A stretch of DNA of 64,000 nt from Achatina immaculata (Eukaryota > Mollusca > Gastropoda > Stylommatophora > Achatinidae), in the NCBI GenBank assembly GCA_009760885.1, contig CM019721.1, forward strand, positions 15,811,696 through 15,875,695. The letters run 5' to 3'. How positions within the stretch are numbered: the first letter of the stretch is position 1; each line of letters begins with the position of its first letter. Position numbers and translations under genes: made by a program. Below are positions 30,401-42,056 of the stretch, in pieces. Below the pieces are notes generated by a model that was given only the letters and a program-made list of their open reading frames with translations, had not been told where the DNA came from and made no database searches.

Positions 30401-32370
30401 AATGTACCAAATAATATTGGAGAAGACATGAAGTTTTTCAAACCTTTGCCAGCTCATATAACTGGTGAAGAAATAGTTCAATTCACTGATCTACTTATGG
30501 GCGTAATTAGGGTCATGCAGTGGCAGTAAAATGAATTCCACAAGATTTGAAAGAAATGTTCGATGATGTAACAAAAATAGTAAACAATGGTTTTCAAGAA
30601 GTCAAGACTGCTTAATTAAAGATCTTCGTTCACTGTGTGAAGATATTTGAAATTTGCATTAAAGCTTACTTCTTCATTTCGAAGTTCACTGGCTTTCTCG
30701 TGGAAAAGTGCTTATTCGGTTTCATGAACTTCGTGAGGAAATATGTTTCTTTTTTATTTGAATGTCATCTTGAAAATGCTTACAAATTAACTGATAAATG
30801 CTGGATAAACGATGCCGTACATTTCTGACATAGTTGTGTTATCTAAATGAAGTGAAGGTCGAAATGCAAGGTACGAGGGTAACCTACTTCAAAACAGAAG
30901 CACCCCATTGTAAGTTAAAACAATGTGTACTGTGATGAAAACCTTGTGATAGTATATTGTTAAGATCATTCAGAGGGAAGTAATAATCTTTTAAAGTAAG
31001 GGTACTTGGTTCAGTCACTTATTGTAATATTGATTGTCCACAAGAAAGTTAGTCAGCTCGGGTAACTTCGACTGCTAGCGTAAACTTGCACGGGATTTGC
31101 TTAGGTTAGGGAAAAGTTAGTCTCAGCTTAGGAATGTCTGTTGTTGACACAACAGACTATATTTAGTATTATAGATTTTAGTTTTTATTAAATTGTTTTA
31201 GAAAGTAAAGTTTAAAAAACAGGTAAATTCACGTGAATATAGTGTTTCATGATGGAATATTCAGGAAATTTAGGAAGATTTGGTAGGAAATACTTAAGGC
31301 TCAGAGAGAGTCCGAGTCAGCATTACAGGATTGTACGATAATATAGGATTGTATGATTATGATAGGATGAGATTATGATAGGATGAGATTAGGATTAGGA
31401 TGAAAGTGATTATTTTAGAAGTATCCGAGTAATAGTGTAAATGTAGTTCAGAAGTAGTTCAGTTGTGTTCAGAGAGGTTGTACCTCTGTTTTATTATATT
31501 TAGTTTTTGTTAGTGATTGTCCTTTTAGGACACAAGGTTGTAACAAATGCCATTACATCTGATTCGGTGCTTCACAATGTTCACATCCAGCAGAAATGGG
31601 AATATGTAGGGGTTATACACTGTGCGAGAGCTTTATTATTTCCCGTTTGTAAAAATGTGTATCTGAAACCATAAACTGAAACAATCCCTTTATGAAAAAT
31701 ATATTTGTCTGTTTGTTGTTATTGATGTCAAGTATGAAGGAGACCAGGTGCATGTTTATGTCTCAAGTCTGGTATCTGCAAGAGGCTGAATCTAAGCGAC
31801 AGAATGTCTGTGTCATGGCCTCGTTTTCTTTCCGGGTGCCACGATTTTCGGTCAGACAGGCATTGATGGCTAATCAAACATCCTTTGTTTTTTTTAGTGC
31901 TAGAAGTCTAAGTTAATTAATGTTCGCCCTCCCGAAGCCTCTAGTTCTAGTCCTTGGTAATTCTCTTGTCATTTTTCTTTCTCTCATATCTAAAAGTGCA
32001 TTTTTCAATGTCTAATCATACAATACTGTGGTCTGTATGGAGGCTACCGTAACCAAATGTACCAGTTTTTCTAATTCATAAACTGGGCAAGTTAGAGTTG
32101 AAAAAAAAAGCGCGCTCGTATTATTTCTGTGAAAATCTTGCATTATAAGTCTTAAAGCATGCAATTTTGCAACAGTGGGCTAAAATGTGGGCCGTTCATT
32201 TTGTTCAACATAGAGGATAGTATTAATTTAATATTAGTATAGCAGTAATGTTTGATGAAAACAATGAATTCAATAAAAAAAAACTTTTTTTCATAAAATA
32301 TGTCTAAGATCACAAAATGGTGACATTAAAATCATTATATACATCTGAATGCACCAGTGATTAAACATCT
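30401..32370. other. Intron, no recognised gene
   Basis: Open frames of 60-75 codons (30344-30529, 30637-30828, 31692-31916) resemble no family I know. A degenerate 'gattatgataggatga' repeat lies at 31330-31405. No exon of the SLCO gene could be recognised here. Confidence 0.4.
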
Positions 32371-32375
32371 TCTCA

Positions 32376-32495
32376 TTACATACTTGCTTCATGTCCTGGC
32401 TCTAGTCTGCCTCATATTTATGTGTGTCATCTCCTGGCTTTAGTCTGCGTCATATATTATTTTTGTCATCTTCTGGCTTTAGTCTGTAATCAGAG
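32376..32495 (+). repeat. ~48-bp minisatellite (locus 1)
   Basis: Three diverged units around 'gtcatctcctggctttagtc' followed by 'tgcctcatat'. The same unit recurs in three copies at 35660-35770. Confidence 0.7.
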
Positions 32496-32689
32496 ACTGG
32501 CATCCCCACATTCCGAGTATTCCTATACGTGCTCCCCTTACGTTCCAGCACAAATTGAAGTGTACGCATGCTGATGGAGCCAGTTGTACATTGGTTAATG
32601 TAACATTAACGCACGCTAAATCACTTCGTTCGGAAAAACGTCCACTTCCTCTCTCCTCCCCCTACTCGATCATCCTCCTGATGTGATTG

Positions 32690-33190
32690 TTGTTATTTAA
32701 TCTGATATCGTCCTCATTACGCAATCTGTACAAGGTGGGTCTTGCAGTTGCATCCTTGTCCATTCTTAAGGTACCTTGAATTGAATAGATACCGTGCCCG
32801 GTAGTTTGTCCGCTTTCTCATTGCCTTTCACTCCTGCTTGATCCGTGCAGTATATTCACGTCAAACTGGATGAACGAGAGCCCTCTTGAAGCTGCATTCA
32901 CTCCCTGCGGAAGAAATGCCTATAAATTCTCCATAATATTCTTTTCAACATATGCACTGCCAGGATAGCACAGATGCATCAGACTGGCTCTGGCCGAATA
33001 CTCCCATAAGCAGATGACATCCTCATATATGTATATGGAAATAGCAGGCAGGGGATATTTACCCACATTCAGCTTAATATTGGTTGTAGGCTGGCTCTAG
33101 TTAACACTGGCTAACACACATTTTGGTACCTCAAATGTTAGACCTGTTTCTAGTTATATTTGACCTGCTGATTCCAACAATGGCACAAGT
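32690..33190 (-). mobile_element. I-clade-like RNase H 3' fragment (weak)
   Basis: Minus-strand frames give 'SIQGTLRMDKDATARPTLY' and a preceding segment resembling 'GVKGNEKADKL', similar in order to the end of the RNase H region at 3640-3800 ('YTLRMDKCDIAKAIL'). Heavily decayed. Confidence 0.4.
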
Positions 33191-33399
33191 TTTCCCCTAT
33201 TAGCTCTAGTTTTTTTAGATAACGAACATATGCTCTTCACTCTTCTCGCCTATAACAAATCAGGTTATTTTAATGTAGTGTTTACATTAATATCGTTGAA
33301 GCATGAAGGAAACATATTACAAATTAAAAAGAAAGTGTACTACATGAAAATCTACTATAAGTATAATCATATCAAAAAGCACAAGTTTGTGATACAAAC

Positions 33400-35120
33400 T
33401 TTCCATTCATTCGACATACAAGACGCTCCTTTTGTAAGACGTCCGAGAATGGGATCTGCCAGGCATAAGATTCCAACAATAGTCTTCCATCATGTGTGCA
33501 TCCCATCTTCCTTGGTATCTGCTTCCATTGTTTTTATGTCTTGGTGAATCTTTCACCTTGTTCTTCGCTTAAGTCACCAAGGTTCTTGGAAAGCGATCTA
33601 AGTGACTGTACAAATAATGGATTTTAACAATCATGTTACAGCCAAGCCTGTTGAAATGAAAGAGCATGTTCTCTACTAATTGTGTATAGCTGTCTGCCTT
33701 CTTGTTGCCAAGAAAGCTTTTCACAACAAGAACAAATGAGGACCAGGCACATGATTCCATTTCATTCACTGATGCTATGAAATGTGGGTCATTTATAAGT
33801 TGTCTGATCTGTGGACCATCGAAAATACCTGCCTTCAGTTTTTCCATGCTAAGTCCAGATAACTGATGTACTATGTATTCAATGCACACACTTTATTCAA
33901 AGCCTTTACATATTTTTCATCAGATCCATATATAATGTAGTGGTGGCTGTATGGTTCTAAAACATGCTACCAAAGGTTCATTGATTACATTTTGTCCTCC
34001 AACTACCAAATATTCCCTCAGAGGCCAATCTTTTCTTGCCCAATGTTCATGTTTGGCTCTACTATCCCAAAGGCATAAAAAGCAAAGATACTTTGTGAAG
34101 CCACTTTGTTGACCAAGAAGAAAATTAACCATCTCCAAATCTACACAAATGACCTATTGATGTTCTTGGTAATTTATCTTTTCCAAGACTAAAGAGATGG
34201 CCTTGTACTCTTCTTTCATCCTGGTGGAATGACCGATCGGAATAGAACCATATTTTTTGCCGTTATTTAAAAGGACGTATTTCAAACTACGTTTTGAACT
34301 GTCGATGAAAAGACGCCACTCACTTGGGTTATATTCTGAAAAAGTAATTTTCTTCACAAGGTTTCCGATGTCATTGCAGAATACTAAGTCTTTAGTAAAG
34401 AATGGCAACAAATCCTTTTCTCTCCTTCGATAAAATGTAATTTTCGTTCCAGGCTGAAGTACATTCTTTTCCTTTAGTCTGGAGGCAAGCAGTTCAGAAG
34501 ATTCCTTGGAAAGATTTAAGTCCCTGATCAGATCACTCAGTTCATCAAAACGATCACTATGTGAAGTTGTTGGGAATTCACTGTCACTGCCCCCACTTTG
34601 CTATATCAGGCATGGAAGACTCATTTTCTAAAACCTGTGGTAGTTCAAAGAAAGGTGGAACTGGTACAAGATCCGAGTGTGGAGCAGGTCTCCAGACTGA
34701 AGGTAGATCAGTGTAAGACCACTTAACATGATTATTTCGATTGATTCCTATGATATTAACAATACAAAAATAACAGTCATCGAAGTGGTTTTTCGGTTCC
34801 TTCCACACCATTAGTGCTCCAAATTTCAGGGCAGCTTCTCTTTCCATTTGTCCACTGGTGCAAATACTCCGTACAAGTTGTGCATACAGTATGAGGAGTC
34901 TATGGCTTAGTTTGATCTCCAAGCTTGACACCAAAATAACTACATACGGTACTCTTTTTTACAAACTCAGAAATAGGTATCCTACTTGCTTTCAGTGTGT
35001 ACTCCCCACAGATATAGCAAACGACGTCGGGATGAGTCAAGCAGTTAAGTCTTGAAGTAGCTATAACATCTACGGTGTTCGATTTGCAAAAATGAAATGG
35101 TATTAGTGAGATATGCATAC
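33400..35120 (-). pseudogene. Relic of an unnamed multicopy invertebrate gene family
   Basis: Reading down from 35120, fragments in several frames give 'HPDVVCYICGEYTLK', 'AYFGVKLGDQ'-like and 'LVRSICTSGQMEREAALKFG', then 'AMVWKEPKNHFDDCYFC'-like and 'WSYTDLPSVWRPAPHSDLV'. Lower down come 'YKAISLVLEKINYQEHQ', 'YLCFLCLWDSRAKHEHWARK', 'GLSMEKLKAGIFDGPQIRQL' and 'LGCNMIVKIHYLYSHLDRFP'. From memory, similar long 'uncharacterized' proteins occur in many copies in arthropods, cnidarians and molluscs, which suggests a mobile or virus-like origin, but I do not know their function. An early C-x-x-C (VCYICGEY) and a later C-x-x-C (CFLCLWD) could be zinc-binding. Multiple stops make it a pseudogene. Confidence 0.55.
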
Positions 35121-35461
35121 ACCTCCTATGCGATCATAACTATTATACAGCGCAACTGTTTTAAACAGATCAAGTTGAGAAACCCTTGAAATACAAATTT
35201 ATGTAGCTACGAAAACCATTATTTACCGTCTTAATTTTGTGTGCATAATTATGTGATAGAACAAAAGCGATTTTTTCATTTGAACTACATATTTTTATGC
35301 CAGTGTGCATTATGCGAAAGGAAGTAGACGAATAGTTGTGAAACAAATTTCATTATACACTAAAAAGAATATGGGTGAATTAAATACATAAATTTCCCAT
35401 TCATAAAAGACATCTTGTTATGACGTTCCAATTCTGCAGAAGAGATTTGTTAAAGAGAGGA
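35121..35461. other. Intron, nothing recognised
   Basis: AT-rich sequence with no open frame or repeat I can assign. Confidence 0.4.
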
Positions 35462-35576
35462 CTGAAATTTTATAAATTCAACCATATCTAAGAAACTATG
35501 AGCTGATGCCAACCATATCTAAGAAACTAGAGCTGATGCCAGCCATATCTAGGAAGCTAGAGCTGATGCGGTCTAT
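35462..35576 (+). repeat. ~34-bp minisatellite
   Basis: Three units of 'accatatctaagaaactaga' plus 'gctgatgcca', with small differences between units. Confidence 0.75.
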
Positions 35577-35659
35577 CCATTTAATTTTTCTGAACCTCAA
35601 ATAACCGCAGGAACAGACCTCAAAACCAAAGCATCAAGAAAACAAAAATTTTTGTTGGA

Positions 35660-35769
35660 CTGTGTTATTTATGTCATCTCCTGGATTTGGTCTGCCTCAT
35701 ATATTATTTGTGTCATCTCTTGGCTTTAGTCTGTCTTATATGTTATTTATATCATCTCGCTTTAGTCTG

Positions 35770-35822
<53 letters not shown>
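35660..35822 (+). repeat. ~45-bp minisatellite (locus 2) and (TA)n tract
   Basis: Three units related to the array at 32376-32495 are followed directly by a (TA)n tract at about 35773-35822. Confidence 0.7.
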
Positions 35823-35825
<3 letters not shown>

Positions 35826-35947
35826 TGCCACGTATATTATTTAAACATTTTCTATAATGACACCCAGTGGTAGTCTTTCTACTCTTTCCCTAGGCTGGAA
35901 TTTCTACGTACACAAAGCAAAGAATTATTATGATATTACATGATGTA

Positions 35948-36808
35948 CAAAATCAACAGAATATAGGAGAAATGGTATTCAGTGGACGCTCTGGACTCAA
36001 CTTGACGACCTAGACTTTGCTGACGACCTGGCACTTCTCTCCCAGACTAAGCAACAGAGCAAGAGAAAACCATATTAGTGGCAGAAAATTCTTCAAGACT
36101 AGGCCTTACCATCCACAAGGGAAAGAGTAAAGTTCTTAGAGTAAATGAGGTCAACGAAATGCCCATTATATTGGAAGGAGAGGAACTGGAAGAGGTTGAA
36201 AAGTTTACTTATCTGGGAAGTGTGATAGACAAGCAGGGAGGAACAGAAGCTGATGTAAAAGCAAGAATGGGAAAGGCAAGAGTAAAATTCCATCAGATGA
36301 AGAAAATATGGGGAACTTCAGCCTTGTCAATTAAATTGAAGATCAGAGTATTTAACACCATGATAAAGCCCATTCTGCTATACGGTTCAGAAACTTGGAG
36401 AACTACTGTTATGTTCATGAAACGAATCCAGACATTTATTAACACATGCCTTAGAAGGATTCTACAAATACGATGGCCAGATACCATAAGTAACCAAGAA
36501 CTGCAGCAGAGAACAGGCCAGCAACCAGTGGAAGACGACATCCTACGAAGAAGATGGGAATGGATCGGACACACCCTACGGAAATCCACATCCAGCACTA
36601 CAAGGCAAGCCCTAACATGGAACCCACAGGGTTAAAGGAGGAGAGGGAGACCTAGGAACTCCTGGCGCAGAAGTCTGGACACGGACATCAAAATAATGAA
36701 CCAGACATGGAGACAGTTGGAAAGAGTGGCTCAGGACCGGACTGCCTGGCGAGCTCATGTTGGCGGCCTATGCTCCACGAGGGGTCAGAGGCATAGATAG
36801 ATAGATAG
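35948..36808 (+). mobile_element. Family A LINE, 5'-truncated copy
   Basis: It starts just before the FADD motif ('[19 protein letters not shown]') and runs to the C-terminus and (ATAG)n tail. It is flanked by acatgatgta at 35938-35947 and 36809-36818. It matches the copy at 28670-29537 closely. It keeps the tryptophan and glutamine codons that are stops there, but it has its own frameshift at about 36058 and a stop after 'NPQG' (about 36633). Dead insertion in the SLCO intron. Confidence 0.9.
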
Positions 36809-36902
36809 ACATGATGTATAATACTTTTTATGCCCCCTAGTTCCATAATTCACTGTACAGACACAGTAAGTTAATGTTAAGTTATATTCATATTTTCAGA
36901 AG

Positions 36903-37555
36903 CAAAATGTGAACAACAGAAATGTACTCAGAGTAGATAACAAGTTAGTTTCAACGAATTTGTATACCTTGGCAGCAGAGTAGTAGAAAATGGAGACAGC
37001 ACAGAGGACATCAACAGCAGACTTACTAGAGCAAACCAGGCTTTTGCAATGCTGCAGACTATATGGAAATAAAAAAAACTAAGCATAAATATGAAAATCA
37101 GGATATTTAAGAGTAATGTTCTAAGTGTACTACTCTATGGAAGTGAATGCCGGAAAATCACCAAAACCATAGAAAACAAGTTGAATTCTTTCCAGACTAA
37201 ATGTTTACGAAGAATTAGAAAAATATTTTTGCCAAACACCATAAGAAATAACATCTTATTAGCAGAAATACAGATGAAACCACTAACAACAATTATTGAG
37301 GAAAGACCTGGCGATGGTTGGGACATGTGCTCCGAATGACTGACAACTCACTACCAAAAATAGCACTAAGATGGACACCACAGGGGAGCAGAAGTAAGGG
37401 TAGACCAAAAAAGACATGGAGAAGAACAACAGAAAGGATGTTGAGCAATAGAGGGCTCACCTGGGCAAGAGCAGAAAAAAAGGCGAAGGACAGGCATTTG
37501 TGGAAAACCCTTGCAGAAGCCCCATGTGTCCTGGGCACTTAAGGTTCAGAGATAT
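36903..37555 (+). mobile_element. Family D RTE-like 3' copy between direct repeats
   Basis: Begins 'aagcaaaatgtgaacaacag', encodes 'SRVVENGDSTEDINSRLTRA', 'SVLLYGSECRKITKT', 'NNILLAEIQMKPLTT' and the family end ('RHLWKTLAEAPCVLGT'), and ends in a short AG run merging into (TA)n. Frame breaks occur at about 37070 and 37310. It is flanked on both sides by a ~210-bp direct repeat. Confidence 0.85.
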
Positions 37556-37848
37556 ATATATATATATATTAGTGCCACGTATATTATTTAAACATTTTCT
37601 GTAATGGCACACAGTGGTAGTCTTTCTACTCTTTCCCTAGGCTGGAATTTCTACGTACACAAAGAAAAGAATTATTATGATATTACATGATATATAATAC
37701 TTTTTATGCCCCCTAGTTCCATAATTCACTGTACAGACACAGTAAGTTAATGCTAAGTTATATTCATATTTTCAGATTTTGTTATCTTGCGGAATAAAAA
37801 GAAAACAGGTGCTCCAGTCCTGCCTCACAGGTGAAGCTGAAATCTTAC

Positions 37849-38031
37849 CTAACATTATATTAGCTTTGGACGTCGTTATCGTGAACTGTGTTTCCATATA
37901 TTTAGGTAGAAATGATAAAACGCCACTGGCTGCCATCATGCTCATGCCCGAAGCAACTGTCAAGCAGACATAGGTGGGATTCAGCACTAGGTGCAGCACT
38001 GACTTCAGAAGTCCTGGTAGAGAAAGAAATG
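37849..38031 (-). CDS. SLCO: SLCO/OATP exon (183 nt)
   Basis: The acceptor is aattgacag, giving the exon start at 38031, and the donor is TTAG|GTAAGA. It encodes 'AFLSLPGLLKSVLHLVLNPT', then a helix 'YVCLTVASGMSMMAASGVLS' and 'FLPKYMETQFTITTSKANIM'. In OATPs this is the L-L-x-N-P-x-(Y/F)-V segment, a helix, the F-x-P-K-Y-x-E-x-Q-F loop and S-x-A-(N/S), matching in order. Another in-phase AG 18 nt downstream could serve as an alternative acceptor. It joins in frame to the exon at 38164-38367 and to either copy of the 193-nt exon. Confidence 0.9.
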
Positions 38032-38163
38032 CTGTCAATTCAAAGTCAAAAGAAAACAATCGTCACAAAACACAGAAAAACATTTTATAACATTTCAAGA
38101 GATTGACAAAAACTAAAATTAAAATTGTGAATATTAATATTTAATTGATATTGTTAATATTAC

Positions 38164-38367
38164 CTTTTACTTCGTGACATAATTGTTGCAGTCTCTTTGT
38201 GTCCACTTTATCTGATTGTTTAACAGTCTCCTCAACATCTTGTTTGCGCATGTGTTTTGGGAAGAAGATGAGCGGAATACCTGCTAGAAGACCCGAGCCA
38301 CCGAAGATTAGAAAACCCAACCACCAGGCACCCAGCCATCTCGGGTCACGTGGGGACATGTTCGTTT
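38164..38367 (-). CDS. SLCO: SLCO/OATP exon with family signature
   Basis: The 204-nt exon runs between a tttcacag acceptor and an AAAAG|GTAATA donor. It encodes 'ETNMSPRDPRWLGAWWLGFL', the OATP superfamily signature D-x-R-W-x-G-A-W-W-x-G-F-L at the edge of the sixth helix. Then come a helix 'GGSGLLAGIPLIFFPKHM' and a charged cytoplasmic loop 'RKQDVEETVKQSDKVDTKRL'. This exon alone identifies the family. Phases match both neighbours. Confidence 0.95.
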
Positions 38368-38735
38368 CTGTGAAATATAAAACGAATCTATGTTTTCGTT
38401 TTCTGTAAAATACAATTTAAATGACTGACTTTCTTTTAGTAATTGTTATTCTTACTATGTTCTCACGTCTCCTTGGATTCATCATTGTATTTCACATTTT
38501 CATGGCGCGATACTGAAAAATTGTATGAACACCACCTTGAAGGTTTTGGGGTTTTTTTCCGCAATACACAAGCTATGAGGAAAAAAATATATAAAATCGA
38601 TTTAGCAAAATTATAGCATCATTTGCAACACTGGAATACAAGCAGCACATTTTGATATAGATCATGCAGTGACACACTTCCACAACACATCCATGAAATG
38701 CCTTCATTAAACCACTAAATCTGTTCTGGTAACGA
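38368..38735. other. Intron, nothing recognised
   Basis: AT-rich intron between the signature exon and a family E fragment. Confidence 0.4.
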
Positions 38736-38737
38736 CT

Positions 38738-38995
38738 CATCATCATCATGTGCCGTGCCGACTGGCGTTGGCTATTATGCTTCTCCAGAGTAACCAATCC
38801 TTCATGCAGGCCATCAGTTCAGTCGCACCATCCCGTCAGACTGTCCAGTATCATTTCTCTTGGTCTTCCTCTTGATCTTCTTCCTTCTATTTTTCCTGTT
38901 GTTATAATATTTTCAATGCCCCTTCTTCTCATTGCATGTCCTATGAAAGTACATTGTCTCTCTCTTATCTTTTTGACAAGGTTTTCAAGTAACGA
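38738..38995 (-). mobile_element. Family E RTE-like 3' fragment
   Basis: On the minus strand it encodes 'MRRRGIENIITTGKIEGRR', a 'RPREMI' block and 'GLHEGLVTLEKHNSQRQSAR' before the stop, followed by an (ATG)n tail at the low-coordinate end (38738-38750). Related to 59040-59640 through the 'MRR-G-ENIIT-GKI-G' segment. Confidence 0.7.
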
Positions 38996-39099
38996 CTACA
39001 TTATGTCAAAAGAAACTAGATAGCGAAACAAGAACCATAAATGATACAGAAATATTCGTCAAAGATATCCATATCAGGAATAATTAGCACAGTTCATGG

Positions 39100-39109
39100 C
39101 TTTATTATA

Positions 39110-39142
<33 letters not shown>
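39100..39142 (+). repeat. (TA)n followed by poly-T
   Basis: A dinucleotide tract at about 39105-39125 runs into about 20 T. Confidence 0.8.
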
Positions 39143-39143
<1 letters not shown>

Positions 39144-39261
39144 GTAGATTGTTATTTTGGTGCTATGGGACAGGATTTTGGATTTTAACAGGTATATATA
39201 CTTATTACAAAGCAAAGTATATTTTATTCCTATCTGTACTCTGCTTTTAATTTCCTCGCTT

Positions 39262-39575
39262 AATATTGTATGGATCAGAAACGTGGAGTACAAGAAAGAA
39301 AGATGAACAACAATTGCAGATCTTTGAGAACAAGATCCTAAGAAGAATTTTGGGCCCATAAAGGATACCAACAGCAGAGAGTGGAGAGCTAGAAAGAGCA
39401 ATGAACTGAACAGCTTATTTAAATCCCAACGAATTATAAATGTCTTGAAACTGACTACGCTGGCTGGTCATGTAGAAAGAATGGAAGAGAACATACAAAC
39501 GAAAATGATGTATGCACAAGAGATGAGGGAAACAAGGCCAAGGGGTAGACCAAGACAGAGAAAGAAAAATAAATC
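39262..39575 (+). mobile_element. Family F RTE-like 3' fragment
   Basis: Frames give 'LYGSETWSTRKKDEQQLQIF', 'ENKILRRILGP', then 'LAGHVERMEENIQTKMM'-like and 'TRPRGRPRQRKK'-like blocks. The order GSETW ... LRRI ... GH-ER ... RGRPR is the common C-terminal pattern of these RTE-like elements, but the sequence differs from families A-E. Truncated at both ends. Confidence 0.65.
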
Positions 39576-40090
39576 TTCTGCGCTGTCTTCAGTTTGTCAA
39601 CTTCATCAAGAAATGAAATGACATGGTTATCATAGGTATGCCTTGCCTTTTTTCCTGGTCTACGCTGATGTCACAAAGTTTACGCACGTTCTGAACATTT
39701 TAAAGACACTCGCGGCTGTTTAAAAATACGTACTTGTGGTTCTTGAAAGACACGTCTCTTGTTTGTATTTCTTCAAAGATTTAATAATTTTGCTTTCGAC
39801 GTATTTATAGTCCACACTTACTGGAAGCAATTTCAGATTAGAATCAACTAAACAGGCCTACTTTCTGTATAGTGAAGCCTGTCATTTTCTGTCTGATTAT
39901 ATGTTCTGATTTCTTTTCTTTCTGTTACACTCATTTACTATTTTGTTTAGTGATATTCATTTCATATTTTGAATTCTTTCACAAGCGGAACTCAAATTAA
40001 ATACCAACGCAGTACAGTTAAGTTTATACTAAATAGATCTCTAGCTATAAAAAAACATGATTTATTTGTTTAATACTCTTTTTATATGCA
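39576..40090. other. Intron, nothing recognised
   Basis: No open frame or shared repeat. AT-rich. Confidence 0.4.
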
Positions 40091-40099
40091 TTAGTTTAC

Positions 40100-40186
40100 C
40101 TTCCAGTGTGATGTACATGTTACTGAAAACACCTCCTAGTGTGTAGGCAAGCGCTGGTCCGAAGATAGAAAGGCCGGTTATAACAC
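40100..40186 (-). CDS. SLCO: SLCO/OATP exon (87 nt), most 5' exon seen
   Basis: It lies between an atcttag acceptor and a GGAAG|GTAAAC donor. It encodes 'GVITGLSIFGPALAYTLGGV' and 'FSNMYITLE', corresponding to the OATP helix G-...-G-P-A-...-G-F-x-L-G-G followed by the loop leading to the family signature. It joins in phase to the exon at 38367. The N-terminal exons, with the first four helices, were not recognised upstream and presumably lie beyond the window or in the TE-rich part. Confidence 0.85.
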
Positions 40187-40435
40187 CTAAGATTATAAAA
40201 AGTGTAACAAATTATATTGTTCCTAATCATATAAGTAAAATTACAAAGACGTTAGTATACAACTAATGGTTGTATTTCAGCAATAAGTCAGTCATACACC
40301 GAAAATGACTAAAATTTTAGAGGATATACATATTAGCGGCAAAATCTGAGCATAATAATAATAACAATGTACTGCAGCCATGGGGTGGAAATATGACAGC
40401 AAATATCAACTAGTAAAGCAAGATGTTAAAACTAT
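40187..40435. other. Intron, nothing recognised
   Basis: AT-rich intron with no assignable feature. Confidence 0.4.
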
Positions 40436-40580
40436 TTAAAAAGTAGGAACATCTTTATTAATTAATGAGCACACAGCCCTGACGTTTCGATTTGCACCTT
40501 AATCATACAAGAACATACAGGGCAAACAAATAGAGGAGGAAGATAAACTATAAATTTATATGAACAGTATACGAAAATTA
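40436..40580 (+). repeat. Penelope-like pseudo-LTR fragment
   Basis: 'aggaacatctttattaatta', 'cctgacgtttcg', 'ccttaatcatacaagaacat' and 'agggcaaacaaatagag' match the left pseudo-LTR at 45870-45980. A (CT)n tract follows at 40651-40682. Confidence 0.75.
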
Positions 40581-40646
40581 TAAACCTGTATTTGGTTTCT
40601 CTTCAGTTAGCTGGTGGAATATATTATCATCAGCTGCAAATAATAT

Positions 40647-40682
<36 letters not shown>

Positions 40683-40683
<1 letters not shown>

Positions 40684-42056
40684 GAGCGCAGCTACTAGGA
40701 GAATACGAGTGTGAAAAGATGACACTTGTAAGAGTGGCCTAGTGCTATTAAAGATTTGAAAACTACTGTACTGAATTATTACATGCTGTTGTTGCATTAA
40801 GCGTGGTACTTGTTGTTAAACCAAGCGGCAGATTGTCACATTGTTGTATACTACGTGATTCAACAACAAAACCAGGTTCAGCAACGTTACAATAACCACA
40901 GAGTGTTACAATACTTTTCACGCACACGACTAGACTCACATGTGAACCCATGAAGGAAGTAAGAGTTCAAGCTGCAATACAAATTCAACATTTATTGAAT
41001 GAATAGAATGTTGGATGAACTATGTGGATGAGGCAAAACAAAGAGCTGCCAATATGGCAGGGTGATCACAAAAAGTACACTGTACTTCCCGGGCATGTGA
41101 CCAATGCCATGGGGAAGAAAATAATAACCAACATCAGAGTAGTTACAAATGAAGACACAACTTACAATTCTATGAAACTCCACAATCATCCACAATACCA
41201 CACATCCTCAAAAAGGTGAGAAACACTGTAACGCTTTCAGTCTAGTCAATAACAATATTACTAAATTGATTACACTCTTGCTAACAAAAATTTTGTCCTG
41301 CAGGACAATTACTATAGCAATGAATCCAAGGCATAACTGAAAAACTTCTACTCAACAGCGACTCCTAAAAAACTCACACTACTTTTACATGTAACACAAT
41401 AATTGGTGTATAAGTATACAACTATACACTAAACTACTTTTACATGACTCCCTAACTTTCCTCATAATCATCATTCTCATTCTTTCACTCAGCTCTGAGT
41501 TCTTTTATATAACAGGCATTTTCTCTGCCATCCTTCCAGAACTATCTCTCCGTAAAATTCACATTCACGCAAAAGGTATTTGTTATGGCCTTCACTATAG
41601 CACGAGATTCCTAACTCCATGTGAGTTCACAAAACTTGACTCATGTCCTAATTTTTGTACCCTAAACTTCTGTAATGGCCTGTTTACAGACCTTTGACTA
41701 ATCTCTCAGAAACAACCTAAATTTAGCTAGCTATAAAAACATGTCCAGAGAAAGTTCAATAAAAGTCATCAAAATCTTGGGATGTCACGTCCAAAAATGA
41801 CATTCAGTGAAAAACTAACTGGACATTCCAAATTTAATTTTCATAAAACATGTCAGGAAAAAGTTCATGATTCCCCGTGATACTTTTCAAGGTCCTAGCT
41901 AATCTTTTCATGACCGTCTACGTAATAATTAAGTAAAAGTTTTAATAATTTGGTCAAAATACTAAATTTATCACGGATTATATCTCTTAGACAGAAATAC
42001 TACCACAAATAGGCATGTAAGAAATGGAGCACATAGCTGTGACTTGTAAGGAACTG
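40683..42056. other. No recognised gene; one small Penelope-like piece
   Basis: The only recognisable item is 'taacacaataattggtgtat' at about 41392-41440, which matches the outer end of the Penelope-like pseudo-LTR at 45783-45815. Open frames such as 41022-41219 resemble nothing known to me. Confidence 0.4.

Larger units (their letters stand above)
35816..37776. repeat. ~210-bp intron direct repeat flanking family D
   Basis: The intron segment 'ttagtgccacgtatattatt' ... 'agttatattcatattttcag' occurs at 35822-36902 (interrupted by the family A copy) and again at 37566-37776 (uninterrupted). The two copies differ at a handful of sites. The right-hand copy continues into SLCO intron sequence leading to the exon at 37849-38031. 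Confidence 0.85.
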
